Assembly: GCF_002846555.1 (NCBI RefSeq)
Contig: NZ_PJMS01000001.1
Location: 1,240,001 to 1,304,000 of the forward strand
Length of the DNA stretch: 64,000 nucleotides
Source of the DNA: Aquimarina sp. MAR_2010_214
Lineage (GTDB): Bacteria > Bacteroidota > Bacteroidia > Flavobacteriales > Flavobacteriaceae
Reading direction: 5' to 3'
Position 1 is the first letter of the stretch. Every line of letters starts with the position of its first letter. The position numbers and the translations under genes were made by a program. Positions 54,751-64,000 of the stretch are shown one piece after another. A model generated the notes under the pieces. That model was not told the origin of the DNA. It was given only the letters and a program-made list of their open reading frames with translations, and ran no database searches.

Positions 54751-55653
54751 TCAAAAGAAAATATCTTGTGCTAATCTGTAGGTGTTGGCGTGTGCTTCTA
54801 TAATGGTTTTGATATCTGGAGAATAACCACCTCCCATAGAGCACATTATTGAGATATCAAGATCTTTACAGGTTTGAAGTACAAATCGATCACGTTCTGT
54901 ACAACCAGAAAGAGTACACCCTAATTTACCTAATTTATCGGTAGATAAGATGTCTACACCACTCAGGTAGTATATAAAATCAGGTTTCTGATCATTAATA
55001 AGTTGAGGAAGAGTTTCTTTTAGGATTCTTAAGTATTCCTGATCTTCGGTTTGATTAGGAAGTTCGATATCCAGATCTGATTTTTCTTTTTTAAAAGGAT
55101 AATTGTTTGCTCCATGCATCGAGAAGGTGAATACAGTATCATCATTTTTGAATATTTCTGCGGTTCCGTTACCTTGGTGTACATCAAGATCTACGATTAA
55201 AACTTTTTTTGCCAAATTATGTTGTAAAAGATATCGTGCTGCAATAGCTTGGTCATTTAATAGGCAAAATGCTTCACCACGATCTGTATATGCATGATGA
55301 GTACCACCAGCTATATTCATAGCGATACCATATTGTATGGCATATTCTGAAGCCTTAATGGTGCCATCGGCGATAATCATTTCGCGATCAATGAGTTCTT
55401 TTGATAAAGGAAAGCCGATTTTTCTTACCGATTTAGGACCTAGGGATAGTGTATTAAGGCTTTTGTAGTATGTTTTAGTATGTACTGCCAAAATAGATTT
55501 TGCATCCGGGATATCAGGGGTAAAGAAATTTTCTTCTTTGCAGGTTCCTTCATAAAGCAATTGTTTTGGCAATAGCTCGTATTTGATCATCGGAAACCGA
55601 TGCTTTTCTGGCAAAGGATGCGTATAAATTGGGTGATATGCTATTTTGAGCAT
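54751..55653 (-). CDS. Histone deacetylase family amidohydrolase (AcuC-like)
   Basis: A 300-residue zinc amidohydrolase of the arginase/deacetylase fold. Conserved blocks: GGTHHAYTDRGEAFCLLND with the tandem His, IVDLDVHQGNGTAEIF with zinc ligands Asp and His, and YYLSGVDILSTDKLGKLG (third ligand Asp and the catalytic-loop region), plus SMGGGYSPDI. Substrates in bacteria include acetylated polyamines and acetoin-pathway proteins. It follows metG by 5 nt, so they are co-transcribed. Confidence 0.88.
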   Translation of the reverse strand: MLKIAYHPIYTHPLPEKHRFPMIKYELLPKQLLYEGTCKEENFFTPDIPDAKSILAVHTKTYYKSLNTLSLGPKSVRKIGFPLSKELIDREMIIADGTIKASEYAIQYGIAMNIAGGTHHAYTDRGEAFCLLNDQAIAARYLLQHNLAKKVLIVDLDVHQGNGTAEIFKNDDTVFTFSMHGANNYPFKKEKSDLDIELPNQTEDQEYLRILKETLPQLINDQKPDFIYYLSGVDILSTDKLGKLGCTLSGCTERDRFVLQTCKDLDISIMCSMGGGYSPDIKTIIEAHANTYRLAQDIFF

Positions 55654-55658
55654 ATAAC

Positions 55659-57725
55659 TTAACTAACAATTGCCCCGGGATTTACACCATCCTCATCAGG
55701 ATTTAAAAATACTAGTTTCCCTTCTGGGGTCTCTGTCATTAAGATCATTCCTTCACTTTCTACACCTCGTAATGCTCTTGGAGCAAGATTAACCAATACC
55801 GTTACCTTTTTGCCTACGATTTCTTCTGGAGAAAAGTGTTCTGCTATACCCGAAACGATTGTTCTGGTATTAATTCCTGTATCTACTTTAAGGACTAAAA
55901 GCTTTTTGGCTTTAGGCATTTTCTCAGCTTCGATGATAGTTCCTACACGGATATCTAGTTTGGTAAAATCATCAAAAGTTGCTGTATCTTTTTGTGGCTC
56001 TACCACTTTGTTTTCAGCTTCGTTAGCCTTTTTAGTTGCTTCCAATTTTTCTAATTGTTTTTGAATTTCAACATCTTCGATTTTAGAGAATAACAATTCT
56101 CCTTTTTCGATTTGATGTCCTGCCGGAAGGAGTACTTCTTTTGTCGCAATTTCATTCCATGTGGATTGCTGATCGAGTTTCGAAAAGTCAAGAATTGATT
56201 TTAATTTCTCCGAAGTAAATGGTAAAAATGGCTCTGATAATGTAGCTAATGCAGATGCAATTTGTAATGCAACATACATTATAGTTTTAGTACGCTCTTC
56301 ATCTGTTTTAATCAATTTCCAAGGTTCTTCGTCCGCCAAATATTTATTCCCTAATCGAGCAACATTTAGTAATTCCTGGCTGGCTTCTCTAAATCGATAT
56401 CGTTCTATAGAACTAGAGATAACTGCAGGATAGGCTTTAAGCTCTGTTAAAGTTTGCTCATCAACTTCAGAAAAAGCACCTGGTAAAGGTACCACACCAT
56501 CGTAATATTTATTGGTTAGTACGACTACTCGATTGATAAAGTTTCCGAATATGGCAACCAATTCATTGTTATTTCGCGCCTGAAAATCTTTCCAGGTAAA
56601 GTCATTGTCTTTGGTTTCGGGAGCATTGGCAGTTAATGCATATCGCAATACGTCCTGTTGATCAGGAAATTCTTCTAGATATTCATGTAGCCATACCGCC
56701 CAGTTCTTTGAAGTTGACAGTTTATTACCTTCGAGATTTAAGAATTCGTTTGCAGGTACATTTTCGGGTAGTATGTAACTTCCTTCTGCTTTAAGCATAC
56801 TAGGGAAAATAATACAGTGAAAAACTATATTGTCTTTTCCTATAAAATGAACTAATTTGGTGTTCTTATCTTTCCAGTAGGGTTCCCAGTCTTTTCCTTC
56901 TCGTGCTGCCCATTCTTTGGTAGAAGAGATATATCCTATAGGAGCATCAAACCATACATATAATACTTTTCCTTCTGCACCAGCTACCGGAACAGGAATT
57001 CCCCAATCCAAATCACGTGTTACTGCACGAGGACGTAATCCATCATCTACCCAGGATTTGATTTGGCCATATACATTGGTTTTCCAATCTTTTTTATGCC
57101 CGTCTAAAACCCATTCCCTTAGGAAACTCTCATATTGATCTAGTGGTAAAAACCAGTGTTTTGTTTGTTTCAGAATAGGTTCTGCTCCAGAAATCGTAGA
57201 TTTTGGATTGATAAGATCTGTTGCATTAAGAGAACTACCACAATTTTCGCATTGATCACCATACGCTTCTTCATGGCCACACTTAGGGCAAGTACCTACT
57301 ACAAATCGATCTGCCAGGAATTGCTCGGCTTCTGGATCATATAGTTGTTCTGATGTTTCTTCTATAAACTTACCGTCATCGTATAATTTCTTAAAAAATT
57401 CTGAAGCGGTTTCATGATGAATAGGAGCAGAGGTTCTTGAGTAGTTATCAAATAAGATCCCAAAATCTTCAAAGGATTTTTTAATGATAGTATGATACTT
57501 ATCAATAATTACTTGTGGAGAAACTCCTTCTTTTCTAGCACGCATAGGAATAGCAGCACCATGCTCATCACTACCACAAATAAAAGCAACATCATTGCCA
57601 GTCATTCTAAGGTAACGTGAGTAAATATCTGCTGGGATGTAAACCCCTGCCAGATGGCCTATATGAATAGGGCCATTGGTATATGGTAAAGCTGCTGTAA
57701 TTGTATATCGTCCTGTCGTGCTCAT
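55659..57725 (-). CDS. metG: Methionyl-tRNA synthetase
   Basis: A 688-residue class I synthetase from the ATG at 57725, giving [20 protein letters not shown] with the HIGH-type HIGHL. An earlier in-frame start adds 14 residues and is not favoured. The zinc knuckle is [17 protein letters not shown]; the KMSKS-type loop is [10 protein letters not shown]; the C-terminal tRNA-binding domain ([20 protein letters not shown]) is present, as in dimeric bacterial MetRS. First gene of the metG-deacetylase operon. Confidence 0.97.
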   Translation of the reverse strand: MSTTGRYTITAALPYTNGPIHIGHLAGVYIPADIYSRYLRMTGNDVAFICGSDEHGAAIPMRARKEGVSPQVIIDKYHTIIKKSFEDFGILFDNYSRTSAPIHHETASEFFKKLYDDGKFIEETSEQLYDPEAEQFLADRFVVGTCPKCGHEEAYGDQCENCGSSLNATDLINPKSTISGAEPILKQTKHWFLPLDQYESFLREWVLDGHKKDWKTNVYGQIKSWVDDGLRPRAVTRDLDWGIPVPVAGAEGKVLYVWFDAPIGYISSTKEWAAREGKDWEPYWKDKNTKLVHFIGKDNIVFHCIIFPSMLKAEGSYILPENVPANEFLNLEGNKLSTSKNWAVWLHEYLEEFPDQQDVLRYALTANAPETKDNDFTWKDFQARNNNELVAIFGNFINRVVVLTNKYYDGVVPLPGAFSEVDEQTLTELKAYPAVISSSIERYRFREASQELLNVARLGNKYLADEEPWKLIKTDEERTKTIMYVALQIASALATLSEPFLPFTSEKLKSILDFSKLDQQSTWNEIATKEVLLPAGHQIEKGELLFSKIEDVEIQKQLEKLEATKKANEAENKVVEPQKDTATFDDFTKLDIRVGTIIEAEKMPKAKKLLVLKVDTGINTRTIVSGIAEHFSPEEIVGKKVTVLVNLAPRALRGVESEGMILMTETPEGKLVFLNPDEDGVNPGAIVS

Positions 57726-57744
57726 AATGCTAAAAAATAAGGCG

Positions 57745-57777
57745 CAAAGGTAAAAAAACACTAGCAAAATACACCAA
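57745..57777 (-). promoter_or_regulatory. Promoter candidate of metG
   Basis: On the minus strand, TTG (57777-57775), 22-nt spacer, TACCTTTG (57752-57745), an exact TAnnTTTG match, 19 nt before the ATG. Confidence 0.6.
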
Positions 57778-57811
57778 CAGTAGTATGCAATTATTATGGA
57801 TATTAATTAAT

Positions 57812-59449
57812 TTATGATATTACTATTGATCGGCTAAATTCGCCAGTATTAGTTTGGATACGATAAACATAAGGTCCAGTACTTAATCTTGTATTTGCTA
57901 ATTCTTTTACATTGATAACAAGATTCCTTCTTTCCATAAGCATTTCATTAAATAAGATAGCTACTTTTTGTCCTATGATGTTATATAAAGAAACCTCTAT
58001 ATGAGTAGTGAGTGGAGATACTATATTAATAAACGTTTGACTATCATCGTCATAGGTGGGGATGTGTGTCAAGCTTTCCCCATCTGTTGGAATACTACTG
58101 GTACCAGAGCAGTTAAATCCTAAATCTAAAGACTCAAAAGGTCCTCCATCAGTATCTAGTAAAGCTCTTCCTACTAAACCTTCATCAATACATAACCAAT
58201 CTTTCATAACGGTAGCATACACTTTTCTGAAATCTGTAGTGTTAAATACATTACCTCCTCGAGTCAAATTGTTTAAGTCGGGATGCTCTCCTACAAAACC
58301 ATTCCCGTTAAGAGCAGAGCCAAAAAATAGGGTTGGTGCTGCAGTACCGTGATCTGTTCCCAGAGAACCATTTTCTTTAAATCGTCTGCCAAATTCTGAC
58401 ATGGTCATAGTAAGCACTTTATCATCCCAACCAGCAGCGGTAAGATCTTGATAGAATGTGTTTATACCTTCAGAGAATGAATTGAGTAATTGTTGGTGTC
58501 TTAGGGTTTGATTATTATGTGTGTCAAATCCTCCTAAAGTAACCAGATACACTTTGGTACCTAAACCTCCTTTAATTAATCTTGAAATGATACTAAGTTG
58601 TCTTGCAAAACCATCATCTTCTAGATAACCTGCAAAATCATTTGGTCCAGATCTATCATACGCTTCAGTAATAACTTCTGCATAATTAAACGTGGTATTT
58701 GTAGCTTCTCTTAAGAATCTTACTTTATCATCATAAGTACAGTCATTTAATCCGTTAAGATCATAGAATGTTTCATTTTCTATGATTTGAAGTAATCTTT
58801 CGGGACTTGAAACTGCAAAAGAATAATCACTTTCTGGTCCTTTAAAGATTAAGTTTCCAATACTTCCTATCTGTATAGAAGGCGGGCTTACTGGTGGATT
58901 GAAAAAATAATCTGGAAAAATTTCACCAAAATATCTACCCATAAACCCTGTACGGTCATCTTCTCTAAGGTTTGTATTAGAATAAATATCAGATCCTTTA
59001 AAGTGAGATAATGAGGAGTCGTCATACCCAACACCATGAACAACCTTCATTTGTCCATCTCCCCAAACACTTTCTAATTTGTTCATAGGTTTAGGCATAG
59101 CAAAATCATCATCAAGCGTAATAAATTCACTAGGTGGGATTTTGATCAAAGGTCTTGCATTAGCGTATATATCATAGTCATATACTGGGATTATGGTATT
59201 AAAACCATCATTACCTCCTTGTAGTCTTACGATAATAAGAATATTATCACTTTCTGCTTGTGTTAATGCTGTAGATAAAGACGAAGGAGCTGATACTGAT
59301 AATGGCGTATTGCCAAGCATGATTGATCCTCCTCCAACGAGTCCCAGTGCCTGAAGAAATGATCTTCGATTCCATGTTTTATGATCTTCAGTATTGCAGT
59401 TACCGTCTTTATTTGGTTTTATATTTTGATTGTGATTCGTTTCGCACAT
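57812..59449 (-). CDS. DUF1501 protein with Tat signal and T9SS sorting domain
   Basis: A 545-residue secreted protein. NRRSFLQALGLVGGGSIML is a twin-arginine signal. The DUF1501 (sulfatase/alkaline-phosphatase-like fold) part has LIIVRLQGGNDGFNTIIPV (first metal site), VTLGGFDTHNNQTLRHQQLL and MTMSEFGRRFKENGSLGTDHG (second site). The last 80 residues (ISLYNIIGQKVAILF-type, ending GPYVYRIQTNTGEFSRSIVIS) form a type IX sorting domain. It is 7 nt downstream of the DUF1800 gene, a widespread pair of unknown function. The use of Tat plus T9SS means it folds before reaching the outer membrane. Confidence 0.88.
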   Translation of the reverse strand: MCETNHNQNIKPNKDGNCNTEDHKTWNRRSFLQALGLVGGGSIMLGNTPLSVSAPSSLSTALTQAESDNILIIVRLQGGNDGFNTIIPVYDYDIYANARPLIKIPPSEFITLDDDFAMPKPMNKLESVWGDGQMKVVHGVGYDDSSLSHFKGSDIYSNTNLREDDRTGFMGRYFGEIFPDYFFNPPVSPPSIQIGSIGNLIFKGPESDYSFAVSSPERLLQIIENETFYDLNGLNDCTYDDKVRFLREATNTTFNYAEVITEAYDRSGPNDFAGYLEDDGFARQLSIISRLIKGGLGTKVYLVTLGGFDTHNNQTLRHQQLLNSFSEGINTFYQDLTAAGWDDKVLTMTMSEFGRRFKENGSLGTDHGTAAPTLFFGSALNGNGFVGEHPDLNNLTRGGNVFNTTDFRKVYATVMKDWLCIDEGLVGRALLDTDGGPFESLDLGFNCSGTSSIPTDGESLTHIPTYDDDSQTFINIVSPLTTHIEVSLYNIIGQKVAILFNEMLMERRNLVINVKELANTRLSTGPYVYRIQTNTGEFSRSIVIS

Positions 59450-59456
59450 AGTAATT

Positions 59457-60986
59457 TTATTTTAGTTGAAATTCGGGGATAAGTATGATATGCAGTAAAA
59501 AGGCATAGAATTGATCTGCCACTTCTGGACGATCTAATCTCCATATAGCTGGATCTGTTGCCCCTGGATCATAATAACTAGGTGGAAAAGCAGGAATATC
59601 TTTAAAAACACCTAAAATTTCATTAAAAATAACTGGATCAGAGATACCTCTCGGAAAAAAATAATTCACCAATGCTCTTACTACAATTTCAACCTCTGAA
59701 CCACTTAGACTAGTTGCTAGATTTGCGTCGGCTAAAGTGCCTATAGGCAATCCCACTACAAAATCTCTAAATTGCTGTTTGTTTTGTGCCCAAGCAGCTC
59801 TTATATTAAATTCTATACTTCCCCAACGGCCAATCAAAAAATCAGGACTAATCCAATCTTCATCGCCTTGCCAGCCTTCGACATCTATGGGATTAAGTAC
59901 ATCTTGTCCTAACATACGAACAGCACCTCGTAAACTATCATTGATATCCATAATATTAAGAGAAAATCCTAATTCATTATGAAAAGAAATCATTATATCA
60001 CAAGGACTTTTGATAATTGCACCTATAGCTTCTATATTAAAAAAGTGCTCACTTTTAAATAACTGGCGAAGTACGGCTGCTATTTGATACCCGCTTGTAA
60101 TAAAAGTTTGTACCATTTGGGCAACAATAGCATCATTACAGGTAGGGCTTACAAAATAGGTGTACAGTTTTGCGCAAATAAAAGTTGCAACTTGATTACC
60201 TCTTTGTTGAAATAAAATATTGACAACATCGTCATAAGTCCAGTTTCCGGTTTGACCGAAAATAGTTTTAGAGTCATTACTAAATTGTGCTGGATCAAAA
60301 AGAACATCTCCCCAGGGGATATCATTTGTATTTACATATCCGGTTAGCGCTTTTGCGGTTTCCTGAATATCATCTTCTGTATACCCATTATCTACACCAA
60401 GGGTAAAAAGTTCATACAATTCTCGGGCATAATTTTCATTTGGTCTATCCCTTATATTTTCATCTCCATTGAGATATACCAGCATGGCATTTGATATGCC
60501 TATATCGTATACAAAATCCCTAAAATTTCCCAAAGCGTGCATTTGAAGGAGATTATAGTACTGAGATTGATAAGCAGGACTACGATAGGTATCATCTTCT
60601 GTAACAAAATGGTTGCTCCAGAACAATGTAAGACGATCTCTTACCTTATTTTGGATCAAATCATTTATCATTTGATTTTTTCCTTGAGTTCGATAGAATC
60701 CTATATCGTTATTTTCGTTTGCTGCTTCGGCAGCTTCAAATTGATCTCTATTCCATAAACCCCATGCAGGAGGGGGAGTGGTATTTAGAGCAATAGCATT
60801 ATCGATAAGCTGATCAACCAATGCAGAAGGATTGTTTTGAGTCAAAGCAGCAAGAACCTCTGCTTTTGATGCTCCAAAAGCAATTCTACGGTACAAATGA
60901 TTTATTTTGCTTACGTTCCAGGGATTTCCTGGAGAAGGCACATATTCTGCTAAGGAAGCAAGATTACATGAAGTATCCGACATCAT
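59457..60986 (-). CDS. DUF1800 protein
   Basis: A 509-residue protein from the ATG at 60986 (an in-frame TTG 6 nt upstream is unlikely). Conserved blocks include HLYRRIAFGASKAEVLAALT, LFWSNHFVT, NENYARELYELFTLG, TDDIQETAKALTGY and FNIEAIGAIIKSPCDIM. No signal peptide is obvious at the chosen start. DUF1800 is nearly always encoded beside DUF1501 in secreted-protein operons, and this pair has 7 nt between them. Function is unknown. Confidence 0.88.
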   Translation of the reverse strand: MMSDTSCNLASLAEYVPSPGNPWNVSKINHLYRRIAFGASKAEVLAALTQNNPSALVDQLIDNAIALNTTPPPAWGLWNRDQFEAAEAANENNDIGFYRTQGKNQMINDLIQNKVRDRLTLFWSNHFVTEDDTYRSPAYQSQYYNLLQMHALGNFRDFVYDIGISNAMLVYLNGDENIRDRPNENYARELYELFTLGVDNGYTEDDIQETAKALTGYVNTNDIPWGDVLFDPAQFSNDSKTIFGQTGNWTYDDVVNILFQQRGNQVATFICAKLYTYFVSPTCNDAIVAQMVQTFITSGYQIAAVLRQLFKSEHFFNIEAIGAIIKSPCDIMISFHNELGFSLNIMDINDSLRGAVRMLGQDVLNPIDVEGWQGDEDWISPDFLIGRWGSIEFNIRAAWAQNKQQFRDFVVGLPIGTLADANLATSLSGSEVEIVVRALVNYFFPRGISDPVIFNEILGVFKDIPAFPPSYYDPGATDPAIWRLDRPEVADQFYAFLLHIILIPEFQLK

Positions 60987-61197
60987 AGGCAATAGGGTTT
61001 AAAAGTAGAGTAATGGGGACAAAATTCCTTACAATATAATAGATTATAACGAAAGTATTTGTTAATTAGTATCTTAAAATTGAAAAAAAATAAGAAGAGA
61101 ACCTTATAAGTAGTTGGTTATGTCTAGAAAATGAATGTCTTTTGTCATAAGAAATCTTTCACATTACTATTAAAAAAATAAGAACTCAAGAGTGAAA

Positions 61198-62094
61198 ATG
61201 TTAAAGCCCGATTTTGTTAAAAAAGGAGATAAAATTGCCATTGTTTCTACAGCAAGAAAGATTAACTTAAAAGAAATAAGAGAAGCTATAGTACTATTAG
61301 AAACATGGGGATTAGTGCCTGTATTAGGTTCGACAATAGGAATAGAAAGTAATCAATTTGCAGGATCTGATCAGGAACGAGTATCTGATTTTCAAGAGAT
61401 GTTAGATGATAAGGAGATTAGAGGAATATGGTGTGCAAGAGGAGGGTATGGAACCGTAAGAATTATTGATAAGATTGATTTTTCAGGTATTCTGAAACAT
61501 CCAAAATGGATCATAGGATATTCTGATGTTACTGTACTACACTCACATCTTCATACATTAGGTATATGTTCATTACATGCACCTATGCCAATAGATATCC
61601 ATAAAGGCACAAAGGCATCGATAGCTTCATTAAGAGATATTATTTTTGGTAAAAAAAATGAATACATTCTTCCTTCTTCCAAAAAGAATATTCAAGGAGA
61701 TTGTAAAGGTCAGTTAGTAGGAGGGAATTTATCTATTTTATATTCTCTATGCGGTTCTACGTCTTCTATAGATACTACAGGTAAAATTTTGTGCATTGAA
61801 GATTTAGATGAGTATCTTTATCATATTGATCGTATGTTGCAAAACTTTAAACGCAATGGGTATTTTGACAACTTATCAGGATTGATTGTTGGAGGAATGA
61901 CCAAAATGCATGATAATAATATTTCCTTTGGGAAAAAAGCGAAAAGGATTATTCTCGATATTGTACAAGAGTATGATTTTCCGGTGGCATTTAAATTTCC
62001 AATGGGGCATATAGAAGATAATAGAACTTTGATTATGGGTGCAGAAGTCTTTTTGCAAGTCCATAAGAATCAAGTAACATTAGAATATATATAA
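61198..62094 (+). CDS. LD-carboxypeptidase (S66 family)
   Basis: A 298-residue serine peptidase of the S66 family, which removes the terminal D-alanine from muramyl tetrapeptides in cytoplasmic wall recycling. The nucleophile Ser lies in WIIGYSDVTVLHSHLH; GGNLSILYSLCGS, EDLDEYLYHIDRMLQNF and FPMGHIEDNRTLIMG supply the acid/His residues. The ATG at 61198 is preferred to a GTG 6 nt upstream. yraN follows after 2 nt, and the two are probably co-transcribed. Confidence 0.92.
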   Translation: MLKPDFVKKGDKIAIVSTARKINLKEIREAIVLLETWGLVPVLGSTIGIESNQFAGSDQERVSDFQEMLDDKEIRGIWCARGGYGTVRIIDKIDFSGILKHPKWIIGYSDVTVLHSHLHTLGICSLHAPMPIDIHKGTKASIASLRDIIFGKKNEYILPSSKKNIQGDCKGQLVGGNLSILYSLCGSTSSIDTTGKILCIEDLDEYLYHIDRMLQNFKRNGYFDNLSGLIVGGMTKMHDNNISFGKKAKRIILDIVQEYDFPVAFKFPMGHIEDNRTLIMGAEVFLQVHKNQVTLEYI

Positions 62095-62096
62095 GG

Positions 62097-62456
62097 ATGG
62101 CAGAACATAATGCTCTTGGTGAAAAAGGAGAAAAAATGGCAGTTGATTTTCTTATCGAAAAAGGATACGATATTTTAGAAAGAAATTATAGGTATCTGAA
62201 ACATGAAGTTGATGTTATTGCTCGAAAAGAAAATATTGTAGTTGCTGTAGAAGTAAAAACGAGAAGTACACCCGAATTTGGTGACCCACAAGATTTTGTA
62301 AAACCGAAACAAATACAATCTCTTGTGAAGGTTATTGATCATTATGTTACCGAACAGGATTTGGATGTAGAAGTACGTTTTGATATCATCGCTATTATAA
62401 AAAATAAAATAGGAACAAGAATAGAACATCTCGAAGATGCATTTTACCATTTTTGA
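62097..62456 (+). CDS. YraN/UPF0102 family protein
   Basis: A 119-residue predicted nuclease-fold protein. NYRYLKHEVDVIARKE and VVAVEVKTRSTPEFGDPQD provide the D...ExK spacing of PD-(D/E)XK nucleases. Function in the cell is not settled. It overlaps in context with the upstream LD-carboxypeptidase gene (2-nt gap). Confidence 0.92.
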   Translation: MAEHNALGEKGEKMAVDFLIEKGYDILERNYRYLKHEVDVIARKENIVVAVEVKTRSTPEFGDPQDFVKPKQIQSLVKVIDHYVTEQDLDVEVRFDIIAIIKNKIGTRIEHLEDAFYHF

Positions 62457-62520
62457 TACTACTAAGTCTTCATAAAATTTGTAATCCTTGAATCTAAAAT
62501 AGAGAAGAGAAGACGTAGGA

Positions 62521-62556
62521 ATTAAAAAAAATAAGGGGGCATTTTATAGGCCCCCT
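62521..62556 (-). terminator. Rho-independent terminator of the DUF3472-RICIN gene
   Basis: On the minus strand, stem agggggc/gccccct with a 9-nt loop leads into a run of T residues (62533-62524), 25 nt after the stop of the minus-strand gene. Confidence 0.85.
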
Positions 62557-62580
62557 AAATTATTTTATGATTTTTGATAT

Positions 62581-64000
62581 CTATTTTACAACAAACTTTT
62601 TTATTAAACTTTCTCCTGACCTAATGATATATATTCCTTTTGCCAAATCAGAAATATTAATTTCAGAAACGTTTTGTGTAGAGATTTCTTTATGAATTAC
62701 TCGTACCCCTTGAATGGTATACACATCTATATCGGTTTTTTCTTGTAAAGCATCATTCGTTTGAATATTTAAAATACCTGATTTATGATTTGTATATACA
62801 GATAAATTTGGTTGAATATTGTTTTTTGCTGTTGAAATAGAAGTAAATTTAAGTCTTTGGTTGTTACCACCATGATACTCATAAATACCAACATTTGCAT
62901 TATTATTTGTACCAAAGGCATCTATAGATTTTTGACTTCTAGAATCTATAACTTTATAAATATTTGTGTCAAGCTTACTTATTTTCCATTTTTGATTTGA
63001 CCCTCCGTGGTACGTATAGGACCCTATATTATCACCATTATTTTGTCCAAAAGCATCCAAAGATTTTCTGCTATTTACATTTATAATTTTGTAAATACTA
63101 TTTCCTAAATTAGTTACCTCCCATTTTTGTAAACTTTCTTCATTATAGTTGTTGATTTGAATATTGGAACCATTAGAATTTCCTTGAGCAGTCAAAGCTT
63201 TTCCATTGTGTTCAAAAGTGATATTATAAGTACCACTGGGAAGAGTATCGTTATCAACAGTTACAGTATGTTTACTTGTTCTTCCTAATATATCCTCTAG
63301 TATAACTTCTACTACACTTCCTGAAGAGGCCGATATTGATGAAGATCTAGTTTCTGGGGCAATTATAGATTTTACCGTATTACCATCCACTTTGATTGTA
63401 TATTTGAATTGAGGAGTCGAAGATGTTGGTACATTCCATGAAATATTTGAAGAAGATACTGATTGTATTGAAAATGAAATAGCAGGATTTGAAGGTGCAG
63501 CATTTGTGTCGGTATTAAAGGTAATAGGCGGATTACCAGAAAAACTTGGCGAAGTATTTCCTCCACTTTGCATAAAATAGATTCCATCATCAGCTCCAGC
63601 ATCTACAGCGTTGGTGTAATTGGATGATCTGGGTTCTACATTTCGATTATAAGTACCTTGATTCATGGGTGCCCAGGTTCCATTTGTTTTTCTTTTAAAA
63701 CCATCTTTCATTTCAAATCGTCTTTTATGCATTCCGGTACTAAGCCAGTCTTCCAAAAAAGCATTTGTAGTGCCATTAAATGTTACACCGCTAACCGGAT
63801 AATTCATTGTAACCATATGATACCATTTGTTTTGAGAATCTCTACGAATCCAAAAACCAAAATACGTGTGAGAACCTACATTCCAGCGACGAGTTACTAC
63901 GGTATTCCATTCATTAAGATTCCATCCAATAGTAGGATTCATAGATTTTAATCCCGTTCCTTCGCCTCCAAAATTTTCAACAATTGTACCGGGACCAACA
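62581..64000 (-). CDS. DUF3472 / ricin-type lectin / T9SS protein, 5' partial
   Basis: The frame is open past the right edge, so the N-terminus is missing; the ATG at 63942 is internal. The visible part starts with a DUF3472 domain (GFWIRRDSQNKWYHMVTMNY, then LSTGMHKRRFEMKDGFKRK). An Ig/FN3-like stretch follows, then a beta-trefoil lectin with two near-identical repeats of about 40 residues (SRKSLDAFGQNNGDNIGSY and SQKSIDAFGTNNNANVGIY, each ending YHGG.NQ). The type IX sorting domain is at the end (NLSVYTNHKSGILNIQ to SLIKKFVVK). Probably a glycan-binding secreted protein. Confidence 0.8.
   Translation of the reverse strand, partial: VGPGTIVENFGGEGTGLKSMNPTIGWNLNEWNTVVTRRWNVGSHTYFGFWIRRDSQNKWYHMVTMNYPVSGVTFNGTTNAFLEDWLSTGMHKRRFEMKDGFKRKTNGTWAPMNQGTYNRNVEPRSSNYTNAVDAGADDGIYFMQSGGNTSPSFSGNPPITFNTDTNAAPSNPAISFSIQSVSSSNISWNVPTSSTPQFKYTIKVDGNTVKSIIAPETRSSSISASSGSVVEVILEDILGRTSKHTVTVDNDTLPSGTYNITFEHNGKALTAQGNSNGSNIQINNYNEESLQKWEVTNLGNSIYKIINVNSRKSLDAFGQNNGDNIGSYTYHGGSNQKWKISKLDTNIYKVIDSRSQKSIDAFGTNNNANVGIYEYHGGNNQRLKFTSISTAKNNIQPNLSVYTNHKSGILNIQTNDALQEKTDIDVYTIQGVRVIHKEISTQNVSEINISDLAKGIYIIRSGESLIKKFVVK

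Overview
The window is AT-rich, densely coded DNA from a member of the Bacteroidota, most likely a marine Flavobacteriaceae of the Aquimarina/Kordia type; the genus is a guess. The evidence is several secreted proteins with type IX secretion (T9SS) C-terminal sorting domains, SusG-era-style lipoproteins ending their signal in SC/AC, flavobacterial promoter boxes (TTG, about 20 nt, TAnnTTTG), few recognisable Shine-Dalgarno sites, and a Bacteroidota-type three-gene succinate dehydrogenase.

Region 1 (1-21.6 kb, all + strand) is the right-hand end of an extracellular contractile injection system (eCIS; Afp/PVC/MAC-like) locus. Two baseplate proteins, a 1285-residue PKD-containing structural protein and a CIS tape-measure-family protein come first. 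A cargo block follows: two DUF4157 ('eCIS core') proteins, one tagged metzincin-like protein without DUF4157, and small membrane or secreted proteins between them. A peptidoglycan-binding/CHAP endolysin-like protein and the AAA+ ATPase close the locus. Tube, sheath, spike and gp25-like genes are presumably to the left of the window. All three cargo proteins share an N-terminal tag (FIQPKL..GK..D.YE.EAD..AD). The largest ends in a DNA/RNA non-specific nuclease-like domain and is followed 4 nt later by a SUKH-like immunity candidate, which suggests that this injection system may be armed with a toxin that also threatens the producer.

Region 2 (21.8-24.0 kb) is a separate two-gene operon: a TIR-domain protein and an isoaspartyl peptidase/asparaginase lipoprotein, behind a 13-bp perfect inverted repeat and a TAATTTTG -7 box, and closed by a strong terminator.

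Region 3 (24-38 kb) is an envelope block: a thioester alpha-2-macroglobulin lipoprotein, a TIMP/netrin-like secreted protein, a 5'-nucleotidase split into two genes in reversed domain order, penicillin-binding protein 1C, and a T9SS-secreted trypsin-like peptidase.

Region 4 (38-64 kb) is mostly chromosomal housekeeping: a YCII lipoprotein, a PAS histidine kinase with a receiver-only partner, an outer-membrane protein, a CYTH protein, DNA polymerase IV, an aminotransferase, sdhCAB, a PsiD-like phosphatidylserine decarboxylase family enzyme, an M28 membrane peptidase, a CBS protein, a PNPOx-like protein, a small zinc-ribbon protein, a metG-deacetylase operon, a DUF1800-DUF1501 secreted pair, an LD-carboxypeptidase with YraN, and the edge of a DUF3472-RICIN-T9SS protein. 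I saw no rRNA, tRNA, CRISPR array, transposase or integrase.
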